Assembly: GCF_035189165.1 (NCBI RefSeq)
Contig: NZ_CP045246.1
Coordinates: 558,001 to 622,000 of the forward strand
Source of the DNA: Arthrobacter sp. JZ12
GTDB lineage: Bacteria; Actinomycetota; Actinomycetes; Actinomycetales; Micrococcaceae
DNA length: 64,000 nt
Reading direction: 5' to 3'
Both the position numbers and the translations under genes were made by a program. Positions within the stretch are counted from its first letter, which is position 1. The number at the start of each line of letters is the position of its first letter. The notes under the pieces are model-generated. The model made no database searches. It worked only from the letters and a program-made list of their open reading frames with translations, and was not told the origin of the DNA. Shown one piece after another: positions 1-9,572 of the stretch.

Positions 1-1226
1 TCGACGACGTCGACAGTCTCCCCGCTCCACAGATCCCGTCCCGAGGTGTAGTCGGCCAGGCCGAGATCGGCCAAATACGTGCGCACGGCCGGAGAGTCCT
101 CGTCACCAAGCCAGAAGATGCCCCGGTACTCGGCGGTGCCCTCGCAGTGCGAGGCCTCCCACACCACGAAGTTGTCATCGCGGATGATCTCCCGATTGCC
201 CTCCGTGCGCTCAAGGATCTCGATGACCTCGCGGTTGCGGAAGAGGTCTACTGTCTCCGGAAGTGACTCCGGAAGATGCCCGCCGATCATCAAAGGGGAG
301 CGGGCGAGCACCCAGAGCGACATCATGGTCCGCTGCTCTTCCAGGCTGAGCCGGGAGTGGCGTGCAGTGCCCACGTGCGCCCGGATTCCGATCCGCCCGA
401 GCGGCAGCATGTCCGCATCCGCCCACGCACCCGGCCGCTGTCGGGGAGCCCATCTCGCGGTCCGCTGGAACATCTCCCGCAGCGCCGACCAGTCGTCCCA
501 CAGGTCATCCGAGATCCGCCACATCTCGGAATGTGCAGCGAAGAATTCGGCATAGGCGGAGGAGAGCCTACGTCCCGGCGAAAGACTCAGCACGATGTCC
601 CGCCCGGTCTTCGCGATGCTGCGGTGGTAGCCCGCGATTTCGGCCGTCTTGACAGGAGGCATGAGTACGTCGTCGAGTTTCACGAAATCAACGCCCCACT
701 CAGCGAACAGTTCCAGCTGCGAGTCGTAGTACTCCTGGGCGCCCGGGCGGCGCATGTCGAGCCCGTAGTTGTCGCTATTCCACTCGCAGGTGTCGGTGCG
801 GTCGGCCACCTGGCCGGCCGTCGTCGTCGTGCCCTTGATCGGCAGATCCAGCTCGACCGCCTTGCGGGGGATGCCCCGCATCATGTGGACGCCGAACTTC
901 AGTCCGAGGCTGTGGATGCGCTCGGCCAGCGGTGCGAAGCCCTTTCCACCGGACGCCGAAGGGAACCTGCTGACGGCGGGCAGCTGTCGGCCCCACTCAT
1001 CGAGCACCGGTTCGGAAACTTCCGGATACCGGGTGTCCTCGGCGTTCGCCTCGTACCACTGGATATCCACGACGACGGTATCCCAGCCGTAGGGGAGGAG
1101 ATGTTCGGCCATGAACTCGGCGTTGGCCACCACTTCCTCTTCGGTGACGGAGCTGCCGAAGCAGTCCCAGCTGTTCCAGCCCATCGGGGGAGTGGGAGCC
1201 AGTCGGGTATCGGGCGCAGTGCTCAT
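1..1226 (-). CDS. GH27-type alpha-galactosidase (C-terminus cut by window edge)
   Basis: At least 408 residues are present; the 3' end lies beyond the left edge. The N-terminus carries the GH27/GH36-clan signature PPMGWNSWD (residues 13-21). A conserved K-x-D at K183/D185 fits the catalytic nucleophile, and RISDD (238-241 region) fits the acid/base Asp. The family removes terminal alpha-linked galactose (or related sugars) from oligosaccharides and glycosides by a retaining mechanism. No signal peptide is visible, so the enzyme is probably cytoplasmic and acts on imported sugars. The ATG at 1226 is preceded by AGAAGGAG at good spacing. Substrate cannot be fixed from sequence alone; other GH27 activities such as beta-arabinopyranosidase are possible. 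Confidence 0.88.
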   Translation of the reverse strand, partial: MSTAPDTRLAPTPPMGWNSWDCFGSSVTEEEVVANAEFMAEHLLPYGWDTVVVDIQWYEANAEDTRYPEVSEPVLDEWGRQLPAVSRFPSASGGKGFAPLAERIHSLGLKFGVHMMRGIPRKAVELDLPIKGTTTTAGQVADRTDTCEWNSDNYGLDMRRPGAQEYYDSQLELFAEWGVDFVKLDDVLMPPVKTAEIAGYHRSIAKTGRDIVLSLSPGRRLSSAYAEFFAAHSEMWRISDDLWDDWSALREMFQRTARWAPRQRPGAWADADMLPLGRIGIRAHVGTARHSRLSLEEQRTMMSLWVLARSPLMIGGHLPESLPETVDLFRNREVIEILERTEGNREIIRDDNFVVWEASHCEGTAEYRGIFWLGDEDSPAVRTYLADLGLADYTSGRDLWSGETVDVV

Positions 1227-1357
1227 CGCAGTCTCCTTCTGGGGGTGATCCGCGTCTCAGTCTAGGGGCGTGGCCGCCCGGCCCTGTATCGATTCACGGA
1301 ACATGACCTGAGCCGGCAGGGGTGGTGCGAAACGCGGGCGGATGAAAGGCTGGTCAG

Positions 1358-1561
1358 ATGTCATTCAGCAAGGGAACAAAGGTCAGCTGGAACACCTCCC
1401 AGGGCAAGACTCACGGCAAGGTCGTCGAGAAGAAAGACAAGGAGTTCACGTTCGACGGTCAAAAGTTCAACGCCTCGAAGGATGAGCCCTACTACATCGT
1501 CGAGAGTGAAAAGACCGGCAAGCAGGCGGCGCACAAGGAAAGCGCACTCGACAAAAAGTAG
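1358..1561 (+). CDS. DUF2945 (HVA1-like, TUDOR-fold) small protein
   Basis: A 67-residue basic protein that matches the DUF2945 pattern: an N-terminal KGTKVSWNTSQGKTHGKVV stretch, a central FDGQKFNAS segment and a C-terminal Y-x-V-ESEKTGKQAAHK-type end. This family is small, single-domain and predicted to adopt a TUDOR/SH3-like barrel; the molecular function is not established. The start ATG follows GAAAGG. It stands alone, 130 bp from the galactosidase start and 85 bp before the FMN reductase. I infer nothing more about its role. Confidence 0.85.
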   Translation: MSFSKGTKVSWNTSQGKTHGKVVEKKDKEFTFDGQKFNASKDEPYYIVESEKTGKQAAHKESALDKK

Positions 1562-1601
1562 CGGGAATGAATCCGGAGCCGGTACGGTTCAACTAGATGC
1601 A

Positions 1602-1621
1602 AACGCATGAATCAATGCGTT
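1602..1621. promoter_or_regulatory. Inverted repeat upstream of the FMN reductase
   Basis: A perfect 7-bp inverted repeat, AACGCAT (1602-1608) and ATGCGTT (1615-1621), separated by 6 bp. It ends 25 bp before the ATG of the flavin reductase. Its size and position suit an operator, but no regulator gene lies next to it. Confidence 0.35.
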
Positions 1622-1646
1622 GGGATCCTGAATTGGAGGACCGGCC

Positions 1647-2273
1647 ATGGAAACGCGCCGTGTAGTAGTGGTATCAGGTGGGATGGGTACGCCGTCGTCG
1701 AGCAGGATGCTCGCCGACCAGCTTGCCGAGGCCGCGCGCCGCGAGCTCCATGAAGCGGGAATCCAGGCCGACACCACCATCATCGAACTGCGCAACCTCG
1801 CCGTCGACATTGCCAACAACATGGTTACCGGCTTCGCCCCGCCCGCGCTCGCCGACGCGCTCCAGACTGTTGCCGACGCTGATGCGCTCATCGTCGTCAG
1901 TCCTGTCTTCTCCGGCTCCTACAGCGGCCTGTTCAAGTCCTTCTTCGACGTCCTGGACAATACCGCCCTTGACGGCATGCCCGTCCTGATTGCCGCGACC
2001 GGAGGCAGCATCCGCCACTCGCTCATGCTGGATCACGCAATGCGCCCGCTCTTCAGCTACCTGCGCGCCCGGGTCGTCTCGACCGGCGTCTTCGCCGGAC
2101 CCGAGGACTGGGGTGCCGGATCAACCGGCGCTCCCGCGCTCGACCAGCGGACCAGCCGCGCAGCTCGTGAACTTGCCGGCATGCTTGCAGGTACAACGAC
2201 GGCGCGCCGCCCCCGCGGCCCCGAAACCTCCCTGCCCTTCGAGGAACTGCTCGCGCAGGTTCAGGGGCGGTAG
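1647..2273 (+). CDS. CE1759-type NAD(P)H-dependent FMN reductase
   Basis: A 208-residue flavodoxin-like protein. It has the N-terminal nucleotide/FMN loop VVSGGMGTPSSS (8-19), a PVFSGSYSG motif near residue 95 and an ATGGS loop near residue 117, typical of the NADPH-dependent FMN reductase family. The family supplies reduced FMN to two-component flavin monooxygenases; the CE1759 subfamily is usually beside a luciferase-like monooxygenase. No such partner lies next to it here, so its client enzyme must be elsewhere. A strong GGAGG precedes the ATG. The C-terminus after about residue 180 is variable and Ala/Arg/Pro-rich. Confidence 0.82.
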   Translation: METRRVVVVSGGMGTPSSSRMLADQLAEAARRELHEAGIQADTTIIELRNLAVDIANNMVTGFAPPALADALQTVADADALIVVSPVFSGSYSGLFKSFFDVLDNTALDGMPVLIAATGGSIRHSLMLDHAMRPLFSYLRARVVSTGVFAGPEDWGAGSTGAPALDQRTSRAARELAGMLAGTTTARRPRGPETSLPFEELLAQVQGR

Positions 2274-2312
2274 GTTTAGCCTTCGGCGGGAGCCTCCAGC
2301 GGCCGGAGATTG

Positions 2313-3434
2313 TCAGTGCATCGTGAAGGTGCGGGCGACGGCGTCGTGCACCGACCGCACCGCGGCGATACGTCCCATCACCCGGTTCCGTGCAGTGAGA
2401 ACGGGAGGCGGCAGTGGCCGCCCCAGCAGCATGTTGATGTGTGCCTGGCGGGCGGCCGTCATCGCCGCCTGCCGGCGTTCGCTGTTGAATCGCCGCAGTC
2501 CGAGTCCGACGTCCGCGCCGCCCAGTGACGCGACAACGAGCGGCATCAGCTGGGCCGCATCAAGCCAGCCCAGGTTCATGCCCTGCCCGCCGATGGGGGA
2601 TACCTCGTGCGCGGCATCGCCGATCAGGGCAATGCGTCCCTGGACAAACCGTTCCGCAATCCGCCGGCGCACCGCGAAGGAGCTGAGCATCGTGTTGTTC
2701 CGGGTGTCCACCGGAATTCCCGTGCGCTCGCGGACCAGCCCCGCGACCGTCTGGGCCGACGGCGAATCCACGAGCGAGGGCATGCGCACCACCCAGCGGC
2801 GCACCGAACCCGGCAGCGGAAAAGACTCCACAATTCCGTCCGGTTCCAGGTAGAGCGCTGCAGTGCTGCCGTCGCCGGTGTTGTCCGGGAAATCGCCCAT
2901 TACGTACGCATCCCGGTAGGGGCGGATCCCTGCCCGGATGCCGGCCGCGTCGCGGACGGTGCTGCGGGCACCGTCGGCGCCGATCACCAACCGTGAACGG
3001 TGCGTGCCGCCGCTCGTTACCGTGAGCACCTGCGTTCCGACGTCGTGAATCGCCTCCACGGTCTCGCCGCGCCGGAGTGCGTCGGGTGCCAGTTCGGCAA
3101 GGCGTCCGGACAGGATGCGTTCGGTCTGTTCCTGCGGTATCGCAAGGACGAACGGGTGCCTACCGGGCAGGCTCGCGAATGAGAGCTCCGCTACCGTCCG
3201 CCCACGGCTGCGCGCCACGCCGCCGGGGATCTTCACGCCTTCTGCGATCAGTCGATCTGCAACTTCCGCCTGCTCCAGTGCCGCAAGGGCCGGAGGGTGG
3301 ATGCCGATGGCGCGCGAATGGGAACTGCGGGCGGTGCGTCGCTCCAGTACCTGCACGTCCACGCCCTCCTGAGCGAGCAGGATCGCCGCGAAAATTCCCA
3401 CTGGGCCGCCACCCACCACCACTACGTCAGGCAC
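2313..3434 (-). CDS. FAD-dependent monooxygenase of the type III PKS operon
   Basis: A 373-residue class A flavoprotein hydroxylase. Three FAD signatures are visible: GGGPVG near residue 8, a DG motif (GADGARS) near residue 155, and GDAAHEVSPIGGQG near residue 272. Enzymes of this type use NAD(P)H and O2 to hydroxylate an aromatic ring. The GTG start overlaps the methyltransferase stop by 8 bp, so the two are translationally coupled. As the third gene after a type III PKS and a methyltransferase it most likely hydroxylates a resorcinol or naphthol product, possibly towards a quinone, by analogy to SrsC of Streptomyces griseus. Family is firm; substrate is inference. Confidence 0.85.
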   Translation of the reverse strand: MPDVVVVGGGPVGIFAAILLAQEGVDVQVLERRTARSSHSRAIGIHPPALAALEQAEVADRLIAEGVKIPGGVARSRGRTVAELSFASLPGRHPFVLAIPQEQTERILSGRLAELAPDALRRGETVEAIHDVGTQVLTVTSGGTHRSRLVIGADGARSTVRDAAGIRAGIRPYRDAYVMGDFPDNTGDGSTAALYLEPDGIVESFPLPGSVRRWVVRMPSLVDSPSAQTVAGLVRERTGIPVDTRNNTMLSSFAVRRRIAERFVQGRIALIGDAAHEVSPIGGQGMNLGWLDAAQLMPLVVASLGGADVGLGLRRFNSERRQAAMTAARQAHINMLLGRPLPPPVLTARNRVMGRIAAVRSVHDAVARTFTMH

Positions 3435-4110
3435 GGTGCACCAACAGGTTGCGGAAGGGAATCTGTCGCTCCACCCGCCAACCCGGAGGTACGACGGCGC
3501 GCAGCTCGTTCGCGACGTAGCTGCGGCGAATGGAGGTCAGTCCGTCGCCGCGGATGTAGGAACCGCGCAACGGCAGCGTTCCCACTGAGAACAGCGCGAA
3601 CCCCAGCCGGGTGCGGTGCAGGTCGCTGTGCAGGGCAAGGCGCGTGCCGAGCTGTTCCGAATCATGCAGCAGTCCGCCCAGTTCGCCGGGCGTCAGGTGG
3701 TGGAGCACGTGGTTGGAGGTAACGACGTCGAACGTTGCTCCCTCGGTGACCAGTTCGGAACTGTAGGCGCGTCGGAAGGAGAGTCCCGGCGTCGTCCGCT
3801 GGCTGCTGGCGAAAGCATGAGCGCGCTCATCGGGGTCGATGGCTGTGATCTCCAGCCGGAAGCCGTCGCGCCGGGCCCAGCGGACAAAGGCGCGCGGCAC
3901 GTCGCCGCCGCCGGAACCGATGTCGAGCAGGGTGTTAGTGCGCGTCGTCGACAGGACCGGCCGGATGTAGCGCGCCCAGGTGAGCTGCCAGCCGGCGACG
4001 CAGCGGTTCACCAGGTTGAACTGCTGGTAGGTACGGTCCAGTCGTGCGGGGTCGCAGTCGGGCCTGTCCATTTCCTCGACGGCGGCTGTGTCGCGGTGCG
4101 TCAAAAACAC
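3427..4110 (-). CDS. Class I SAM methyltransferase of the type III PKS operon
   Basis: A 227-residue Rossmann-fold methyltransferase. Motif I is LLDIGSGGGDVPRAF (near 60-74), followed by the acidic AdoMet-binding segment TAIDPDERA and a SNHVLHHL motif near residue 132. It probably O- or C-methylates the polyketide made by the synthase upstream. The GTG start lies 3 bp after the synthase stop and has no strong ribosome site, pointing to coupling; ATG at 4071 is an alternative start. It differs from SrsB of S. griseus, which is an ICMT-type membrane methyltransferase, so the pathway is not a direct copy of srsABC. Confidence 0.83.
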   Translation of the reverse strand: MFLTHRDTAAVEEMDRPDCDPARLDRTYQQFNLVNRCVAGWQLTWARYIRPVLSTTRTNTLLDIGSGGGDVPRAFVRWARRDGFRLEITAIDPDERAHAFASSQRTTPGLSFRRAYSSELVTEGATFDVVTSNHVLHHLTPGELGGLLHDSEQLGTRLALHSDLHRTRLGFALFSVGTLPLRGSYIRGDGLTSIRRSYVANELRAVVPPGWRVERQIPFRNLLVHRA

Positions 4111-4113
4111 CGG

Positions 4114-5250
4114 TCAGGCGGCCGTCTTGGTCAGCAGTGCTGTTTCGACTGTGAGGCCGGGGCCGAACGCCATCGAGCAGATGCGCTCGTCTGTCTCCGC
4201 CGAGGGCTGCTCCAGGATGTGCTTGAGGACGAACATCACGGTGGCGCTGCTCATGTTGCCGTAGTTGCGGAGGGTTTCGCGGGCGGGAATGAGCTGATCG
4301 TCGCTCAGCTTCAGCTTCGCCTGCACCTTGTCGAGGATGCTCCGGCCGCCCGGGTGGATTGCCCAGTGCTCAATGTCCCTGTACTCCAACCCGATCAGCG
4401 ACTCGTCCCGTTCGATCAGGGGTGCAAGCGCTCCGACGATGTGGTCGTCGATGATGTGCGGCACATAGGTTCCGAGCACCATCTCGAAGCCTTCGTCGCC
4501 GATGTTCCACGCCATCGATTCCTCGCCCACCGGAGTCAGTGTGGTTTCGAAGAAGTCCAAACTCAGCATGCTGCCCTGTGGTTGCGGAAGATCTGTGCGG
4601 GAGCTGATCACCGCGGCGGCGGCACCGTCGGCGAAGAGCGACGTACCGACGATCGTGTCCGGGTTGTTGGAGGATCGCACATGGAGCGAGCAAAGCTCGG
4701 CGCTGACCACCAGGACAACCGCCTTCGGGTCGGCGTCGCAGAAGGACTTGGCCGCACGCAGCGCCGGGAAGGCGGCGTAACAGCCCATGAAGCCGAGGTG
4801 GAACCGCTGGGCGGACGGGCTGAGCCCGAGTGCCCGCACAATCTTGTAGTCGGGGCCGGGGTTGAAGAAGCCGGTGCAGGAGACTGTGACGACGTGGGTG
4901 ATGTCCTCGGGAGAAACGCCCTTAGCGGTATCCAGAGCCTTCTGTGCTGCCTCGATGAACAGCTTGGTGCTCTCCTCCGCGTACACCTCGTTGCGGGCCT
5001 TGGTGCCCGGGCTCAGGATGGTTCTGGTTGCCGAGTCGAAGAACAGCGGCGACTCGCTGTGGCGCTCAAGGGTCAGCTCTTCCACCGCTGTGTACCGGGT
5101 GTCGATGCCCGAAGAGTCGAATGCGGCGGTGACCAGGCGCTGGCCGAGCCGGTTGAGGCCGGGCTGCGCCGCAAAAACGTCCCGTACCTGGGGCTGGATC
5201 ATGACCGTGGTCGGGACGGCGGTTTCAAGGGACCTCATCAGCACTGTCAT
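4114..5250 (-). CDS. Type III polyketide synthase (chalcone/stilbene synthase family)
   Basis: A 378-residue thiolase-fold condensing enzyme, the normal length for the family. The catalytic triad is intact: Cys125 (VSCTGFF), His299 (WAIHPGG) and Asn332 (RNYGNMSS). These enzymes extend an acyl-CoA starter with malonyl-CoA units and cyclise the chain to a resorcinol, pyrone or tetrahydroxynaphthalene. It is first in an operon with a methyltransferase (3-bp gap) and a flavin hydroxylase (8-bp overlap). Starter and cyclisation mode cannot be read from the sequence; alkylresorcinol-type phenolic lipids are the most common product of such actinobacterial clusters. It is divergent from the lipoprotein gene across a 159-bp gap. 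Confidence 0.92.
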   Translation of the reverse strand: MTVLMRSLETAVPTTVMIQPQVRDVFAAQPGLNRLGQRLVTAAFDSSGIDTRYTAVEELTLERHSESPLFFDSATRTILSPGTKARNEVYAEESTKLFIEAAQKALDTAKGVSPEDITHVVTVSCTGFFNPGPDYKIVRALGLSPSAQRFHLGFMGCYAAFPALRAAKSFCDADPKAVVLVVSAELCSLHVRSSNNPDTIVGTSLFADGAAAAVISSRTDLPQPQGSMLSLDFFETTLTPVGEESMAWNIGDEGFEMVLGTYVPHIIDDHIVGALAPLIERDESLIGLEYRDIEHWAIHPGGRSILDKVQAKLKLSDDQLIPARETLRNYGNMSSATVMFVLKHILEQPSAETDERICSMAFGPGLTVETALLTKTAA

Positions 5251-5409
5251 AGTTCATTCTTAGGTGAGGGGATAACCCAACACAATATGAAGCAGGCTTA
5301 GTATCTGCTGAGAGTCTGACGCCACCACCGTAGAACGTGCTGTACGAACAAACCCATCCGGATTCGTTGGAGCCCCGAACACAGGGAAACAGCAGAAGGG
5401 TGGATAATC

Positions 5410-6063
5410 ATGGGGCTTCGATCAACTGCCCTGGCCGGCAGTGCGGTCCTGATGGTGCTGACTGCATGCGGGTGCGCGCCTGTGGAGGAGAACCCGTTGG
5501 ACGTGAATTCCCCTCGTATCCAGCAGGGCAGCCTCCAGCAGAGCTCCTCGGACACCCAGGCTCAGCCGGACATCGGAGAGGACCCGCTCAACCTCGCGGA
5601 CAACGGCGCCACCCTCTGCTACACACAGCCGGACATCGGCTTCCAGGAGTTCACCGTGCTCCTTCACAACGAAGCTCTCGAAACCTTCACGCTCGACGAC
5701 GTCACCCTCGAGGATTCCGCAGGGCTCACCCTGAAGAGCGCGGAGGTGTCACCGGCGAACCGCGAGGGCCACCACAAAGCCCACGACGACGACGGCGGCG
5801 CAGGTCACGAAGCGCACGGATCGTCGGCGGCGCCGGTTACTGCGGAGGTCCCGGCCAAGGCCGGGCCGACTGAGCCGGTTCCGGCTGCGGGCTATGCCAT
5901 CGGAACCCACGACTACGTCAACCTCGTGGTCCGCGTTTCCATCGCGGACGACGCAGACGCCGGCACTGCCCAAGGCGTCACCGTCGCCTACTCGACCGGT
6001 GGCCGGGAGTTCACGGGCACCCACCCGCTGGTCATCAAGCTCGAGCGTGAAGGCTGTGCCTAG
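5410..6063 (+). CDS. Putative lipoprotein with His/Asp-rich loop
   Basis: A 217-residue exported protein I do not recognise as a named family. Residues 1-20 form a type II signal peptide with lipobox L-T-A-C (Cys20). A Ser/Gln-rich tether follows, then a beta-rich domain interrupted near residues 118-135 by a loop rich in His and Asp (HHKAHDDDGG ... HEAHG). Such a loop can bind divalent metals, but that is inference. A second Cys pair (LCYTQ near 70; C-terminal GCA) could form a disulfide. AAGGGTGG precedes the ATG. It faces away from the polyketide operon and lies 63 bp before tex. Confidence 0.7.
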   Translation: MGLRSTALAGSAVLMVLTACGCAPVEENPLDVNSPRIQQGSLQQSSSDTQAQPDIGEDPLNLADNGATLCYTQPDIGFQEFTVLLHNEALETFTLDDVTLEDSAGLTLKSAEVSPANREGHHKAHDDDGGAGHEAHGSSAAPVTAEVPAKAGPTEPVPAAGYAIGTHDYVNLVVRVSIADDADAGTAQGVTVAYSTGGREFTGTHPLVIKLEREGCA

Positions 6064-6126
6064 TCCTCCCCCCCACCGAGGCTTCCGGTTCTGCCGATGT
6101 CGTACGCGGGTGTCACAATTGCAGGC

Positions 6127-8514
6127 GTGAGTTCACCTGTTTCCATCCCTCAAGCAATCTATGAGCAGATCGCCGAAGAGCTCGGCGTCCAGACCTGGCA
6201 GGTCAAAGCGGCCGTAGAACTGCTCGACGGCGGCTCTACCGTCCCCTTCATCGCCCGCTACCGGAAGGAAGTCACCGGCACCCTCGATGATGCGCAGCTG
6301 CGCGAACTCGAGGAACGCCTCCGGTACCTGCGGGAGTTGGAGGACCGCAAGGCCGCGGTTCTGGAGGCGATTGAGTCGCAGGGCAAGCTCACCGAGGAAC
6401 TTCGCGCCGCCGTCGTCGGTGCAATCACCAAGGCGCGGCTGGAAGACATCTACCTGCCCTACAAGAGCAAGCGGCGCACCAAGGCGCAGATTGCGCGGGA
6501 AGCAGGGCTCGAACCGCTTGCCGACGCTCTGCTTGCCGATCCGTCCCTTGACCCCGCCGCAGAGGCCGCGGGCTACGTGAACGACGCCGTTCCCACCGCC
6601 GAGGAGGCGCTGGCCGGAGCGCGGGCGCTGCTCGTCGAGCGGCCGGGGCTGGACGCGGACCTCCTCGCCGAACTGCGTGAGCGGCTGTGGAAGCACGGGC
6701 GCCTGCGCTCGCAGGTGGTTGCCGGCAAGGAAGCCGAAGGCCAGAAGTTCGCGGATTACTTTGACTTTGAGCAGGCTCCGGCCGGGATGCCTTCCCATCG
6801 CGTACTGGCCCTGCTCCGCGGCGAGAAGGAGGGCGTGCTTGCGCTGACCCTGTCCGAGGGGGAAACAGGCGACGAGGACGCCGCGCTGCGTGCGCGTCGC
6901 GGGTATGAGAACTCGGTGGCAGCCTTCCTCGGAGTTGCAGATCAGGGACGTCCTGCTGACGCCTGGCTCATGCAGACCGTCCAGCAGGCCTGGCGGCGTC
7001 TGCTCGCCAAGCTTTCCATCGACATCCGGGTGCGGCTGTTCATGGAAGCCGAGACTGAGGCGGTCCGTGTCTTTGCAGCGAACCTCCGGGATGTCCTGCT
7101 GGCTGCGCCCGCCGGAAGCCGCACTACGATCGGGCTGGACCCGGGGCTGCGCACCGGTGTCAAGGTCGCCGTGGTGGACGGGACAGGAAAGGTGCTCGAG
7201 ACAGCCACCATCTACCCGCATGCGCCGGCAAAGAAGTGGGATGAAGCGCTCGCCACCCTGTCGCGCATGGTCACCACGCACAATGTGGAGCTGATCGCGA
7301 TCGGCAACGGAACGGCCTCCCGCGAGACGGACAAGCTCGCTGCCGAACTGGTCTCGCTGATGTCGGGGCGCACGCTGCACAAACTTGTGGTGTCCGAAGC
7401 CGGCGCTTCGGTGTACTCGGCCTCCGCGCTTGCCTCCGCGGAGCTCCCCGGCCTTGACGTGTCGCTGAGGGGTGCGGTCTCGATTGCCCGCCGCCTGCAG
7501 GATCCGCTGGCGGAACTGGTGAAGATCGATCCCAAGTCCATCGGCGTCGGGCAGTACCAACACGACGTCAGTCCCACCAAGCTCGAACGCTCGCTTGACG
7601 CGGTGATCGAAGACTGTGTGAATGCGGTGGGCGTTGACGTCAATACTGCCTCGCCGTCGCTGCTGACGAGGGTGGCGGGCGTAGGCCAGCTGCTCAGTGA
7701 GAACATCGTGGCCCACCGCGACGCCAACGGGCCCTTCGCCCGGCGGACCGACCTGCTCAAGGTGCCCAGGCTCGGCGCGAAGGCCTTCGAGCAATGTGCC
7801 GGGTTCCTGCGCATTCAGGGCGGGGCGGAACCCCTGGACGCCTCGAGCGTGCATCCGGAGGCCTATCCGGTAGCGCGGCGCATGGTGAACGACGCCGGCG
7901 GCTCGCTCCGGTCGCTGAATCTCACCGACTATGTGGATGGTTCCGTCGGCCTGCCCACCCTGCGGGACATCCTCGCCGAACTGGAGAAGCCCGGACGGGA
8001 CCCGCGCCCGGAATTCGTGACCGCCACCTTCGCCGACGTGGAGAAGATTTCGGATCTGCGCCCGGGCATGATCATCGACGGCGTGGTTACCAACGTGGCC
8101 GCGTTCGGCGCCTTCGTGGATGTTGGAGTGCATCAGGACGGACTGGTGCACGTCTCCGCCATGGCCGACCGGTTCGTGAGCGATCCACACGAGATCGTGA
8201 AGTCCGGCCAGGTGGTGAAGGTCAAGGTGCTGGAGGCCGACCCAGACCGTAAGCGGATCTCCCTCAGCCTGCGCCTGAATGACGACGCACGTCCAGCCCG
8301 TCCGGGCGAGGGCAGCGGGAAGCCCGCTGGAGGCGGGCGCGGTGGTGCCGACCGTCGTCGTACTTCAGGCGGTGGCGGCAACGGCAGATCCGGTGGCGCC
8401 GGGGGGAACAGGAAGTCAGGCGCTGACGGGAAATCCGGCAGGCAAGGGACCGCTCCCGCTAACAGCGCGATGGCGGAAGCGCTTCGTGCGGCAGGTCTGG
8501 TGCCGAAAAGCTAG
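6127..8514 (+). CDS. tex: Tex family RNA-binding transcription accessory protein
   Basis: A 795-residue protein with the full Tex layout: an N-terminal helical region, a YqgF-type RNase H-fold domain around 335-470 (TIGLDPGLRTGVKVAVVDG), helix-hairpin-helix repeats around 510-580 (SPSLLTRVAGVG; LLKVPRLGAKAFEQ) and an S1 RNA-binding domain around 635-710 (GVVTNVAAFGAFVDVG). A basic Gly/Arg-rich tail of about 85 residues ends it. Tex is a conserved nucleic-acid-binding protein linked to transcription and ribosome-associated RNA handling. I chose the GTG at 6127, where MSSPVSIPQ begins the conserved region; an in-frame ATG at 6097 has no ribosome site. A CACAAT hexamer 7 bp before the GTG would fit a leaderless transcript. 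Confidence 0.93.
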   Translation: MSSPVSIPQAIYEQIAEELGVQTWQVKAAVELLDGGSTVPFIARYRKEVTGTLDDAQLRELEERLRYLRELEDRKAAVLEAIESQGKLTEELRAAVVGAITKARLEDIYLPYKSKRRTKAQIAREAGLEPLADALLADPSLDPAAEAAGYVNDAVPTAEEALAGARALLVERPGLDADLLAELRERLWKHGRLRSQVVAGKEAEGQKFADYFDFEQAPAGMPSHRVLALLRGEKEGVLALTLSEGETGDEDAALRARRGYENSVAAFLGVADQGRPADAWLMQTVQQAWRRLLAKLSIDIRVRLFMEAETEAVRVFAANLRDVLLAAPAGSRTTIGLDPGLRTGVKVAVVDGTGKVLETATIYPHAPAKKWDEALATLSRMVTTHNVELIAIGNGTASRETDKLAAELVSLMSGRTLHKLVVSEAGASVYSASALASAELPGLDVSLRGAVSIARRLQDPLAELVKIDPKSIGVGQYQHDVSPTKLERSLDAVIEDCVNAVGVDVNTASPSLLTRVAGVGQLLSENIVAHRDANGPFARRTDLLKVPRLGAKAFEQCAGFLRIQGGAEPLDASSVHPEAYPVARRMVNDAGGSLRSLNLTDYVDGSVGLPTLRDILAELEKPGRDPRPEFVTATFADVEKISDLRPGMIIDGVVTNVAAFGAFVDVGVHQDGLVHVSAMADRFVSDPHEIVKSGQVVKVKVLEADPDRKRISLSLRLNDDARPARPGEGSGKPAGGGRGGADRRRTSGGGGNGRSGGAGGNRKSGADGKSGRQGTAPANSAMAEALRAAGLVPKS

Positions 8515-8520
8515 CAAACA

Positions 8521-8557
8521 GAAGAACCCCGCAACGCTGAGCGTTGCGGGGTTCTTC
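8521..8557. terminator. Bidirectional hairpin terminator
   Basis: A perfect 17-bp stem (8521-8537 with 8541-8557) and a TGA loop. It sits between the convergent tex and Rpf genes. The stem ends in GAAG/CTTC, which gives short A and T tracts on either side, so it can stop transcription in both directions. Confidence 0.9.
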
Positions 8558-8578
8558 TGTAACTGCTTGGAATGCGCC

Positions 8579-9572
<994 letters not shown>

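Noticed and set aside
276..1265. 329-residue plus-strand open frame
   Set aside because: It is the shadow of the GH27 gene on the minus strand, which has the PPMGWNSWD motif and a ribosome site.
3616..5301. 561-residue plus-strand open frame
   Set aside because: It is antisense to the intact type III PKS and methyltransferase genes and has no recognisable protein pattern.
6133..8190. 685-residue minus-strand open frame
   Set aside because: It is antisense to tex; it has Gly/His/Arg-rich shadow composition typical of high-GC genomes.
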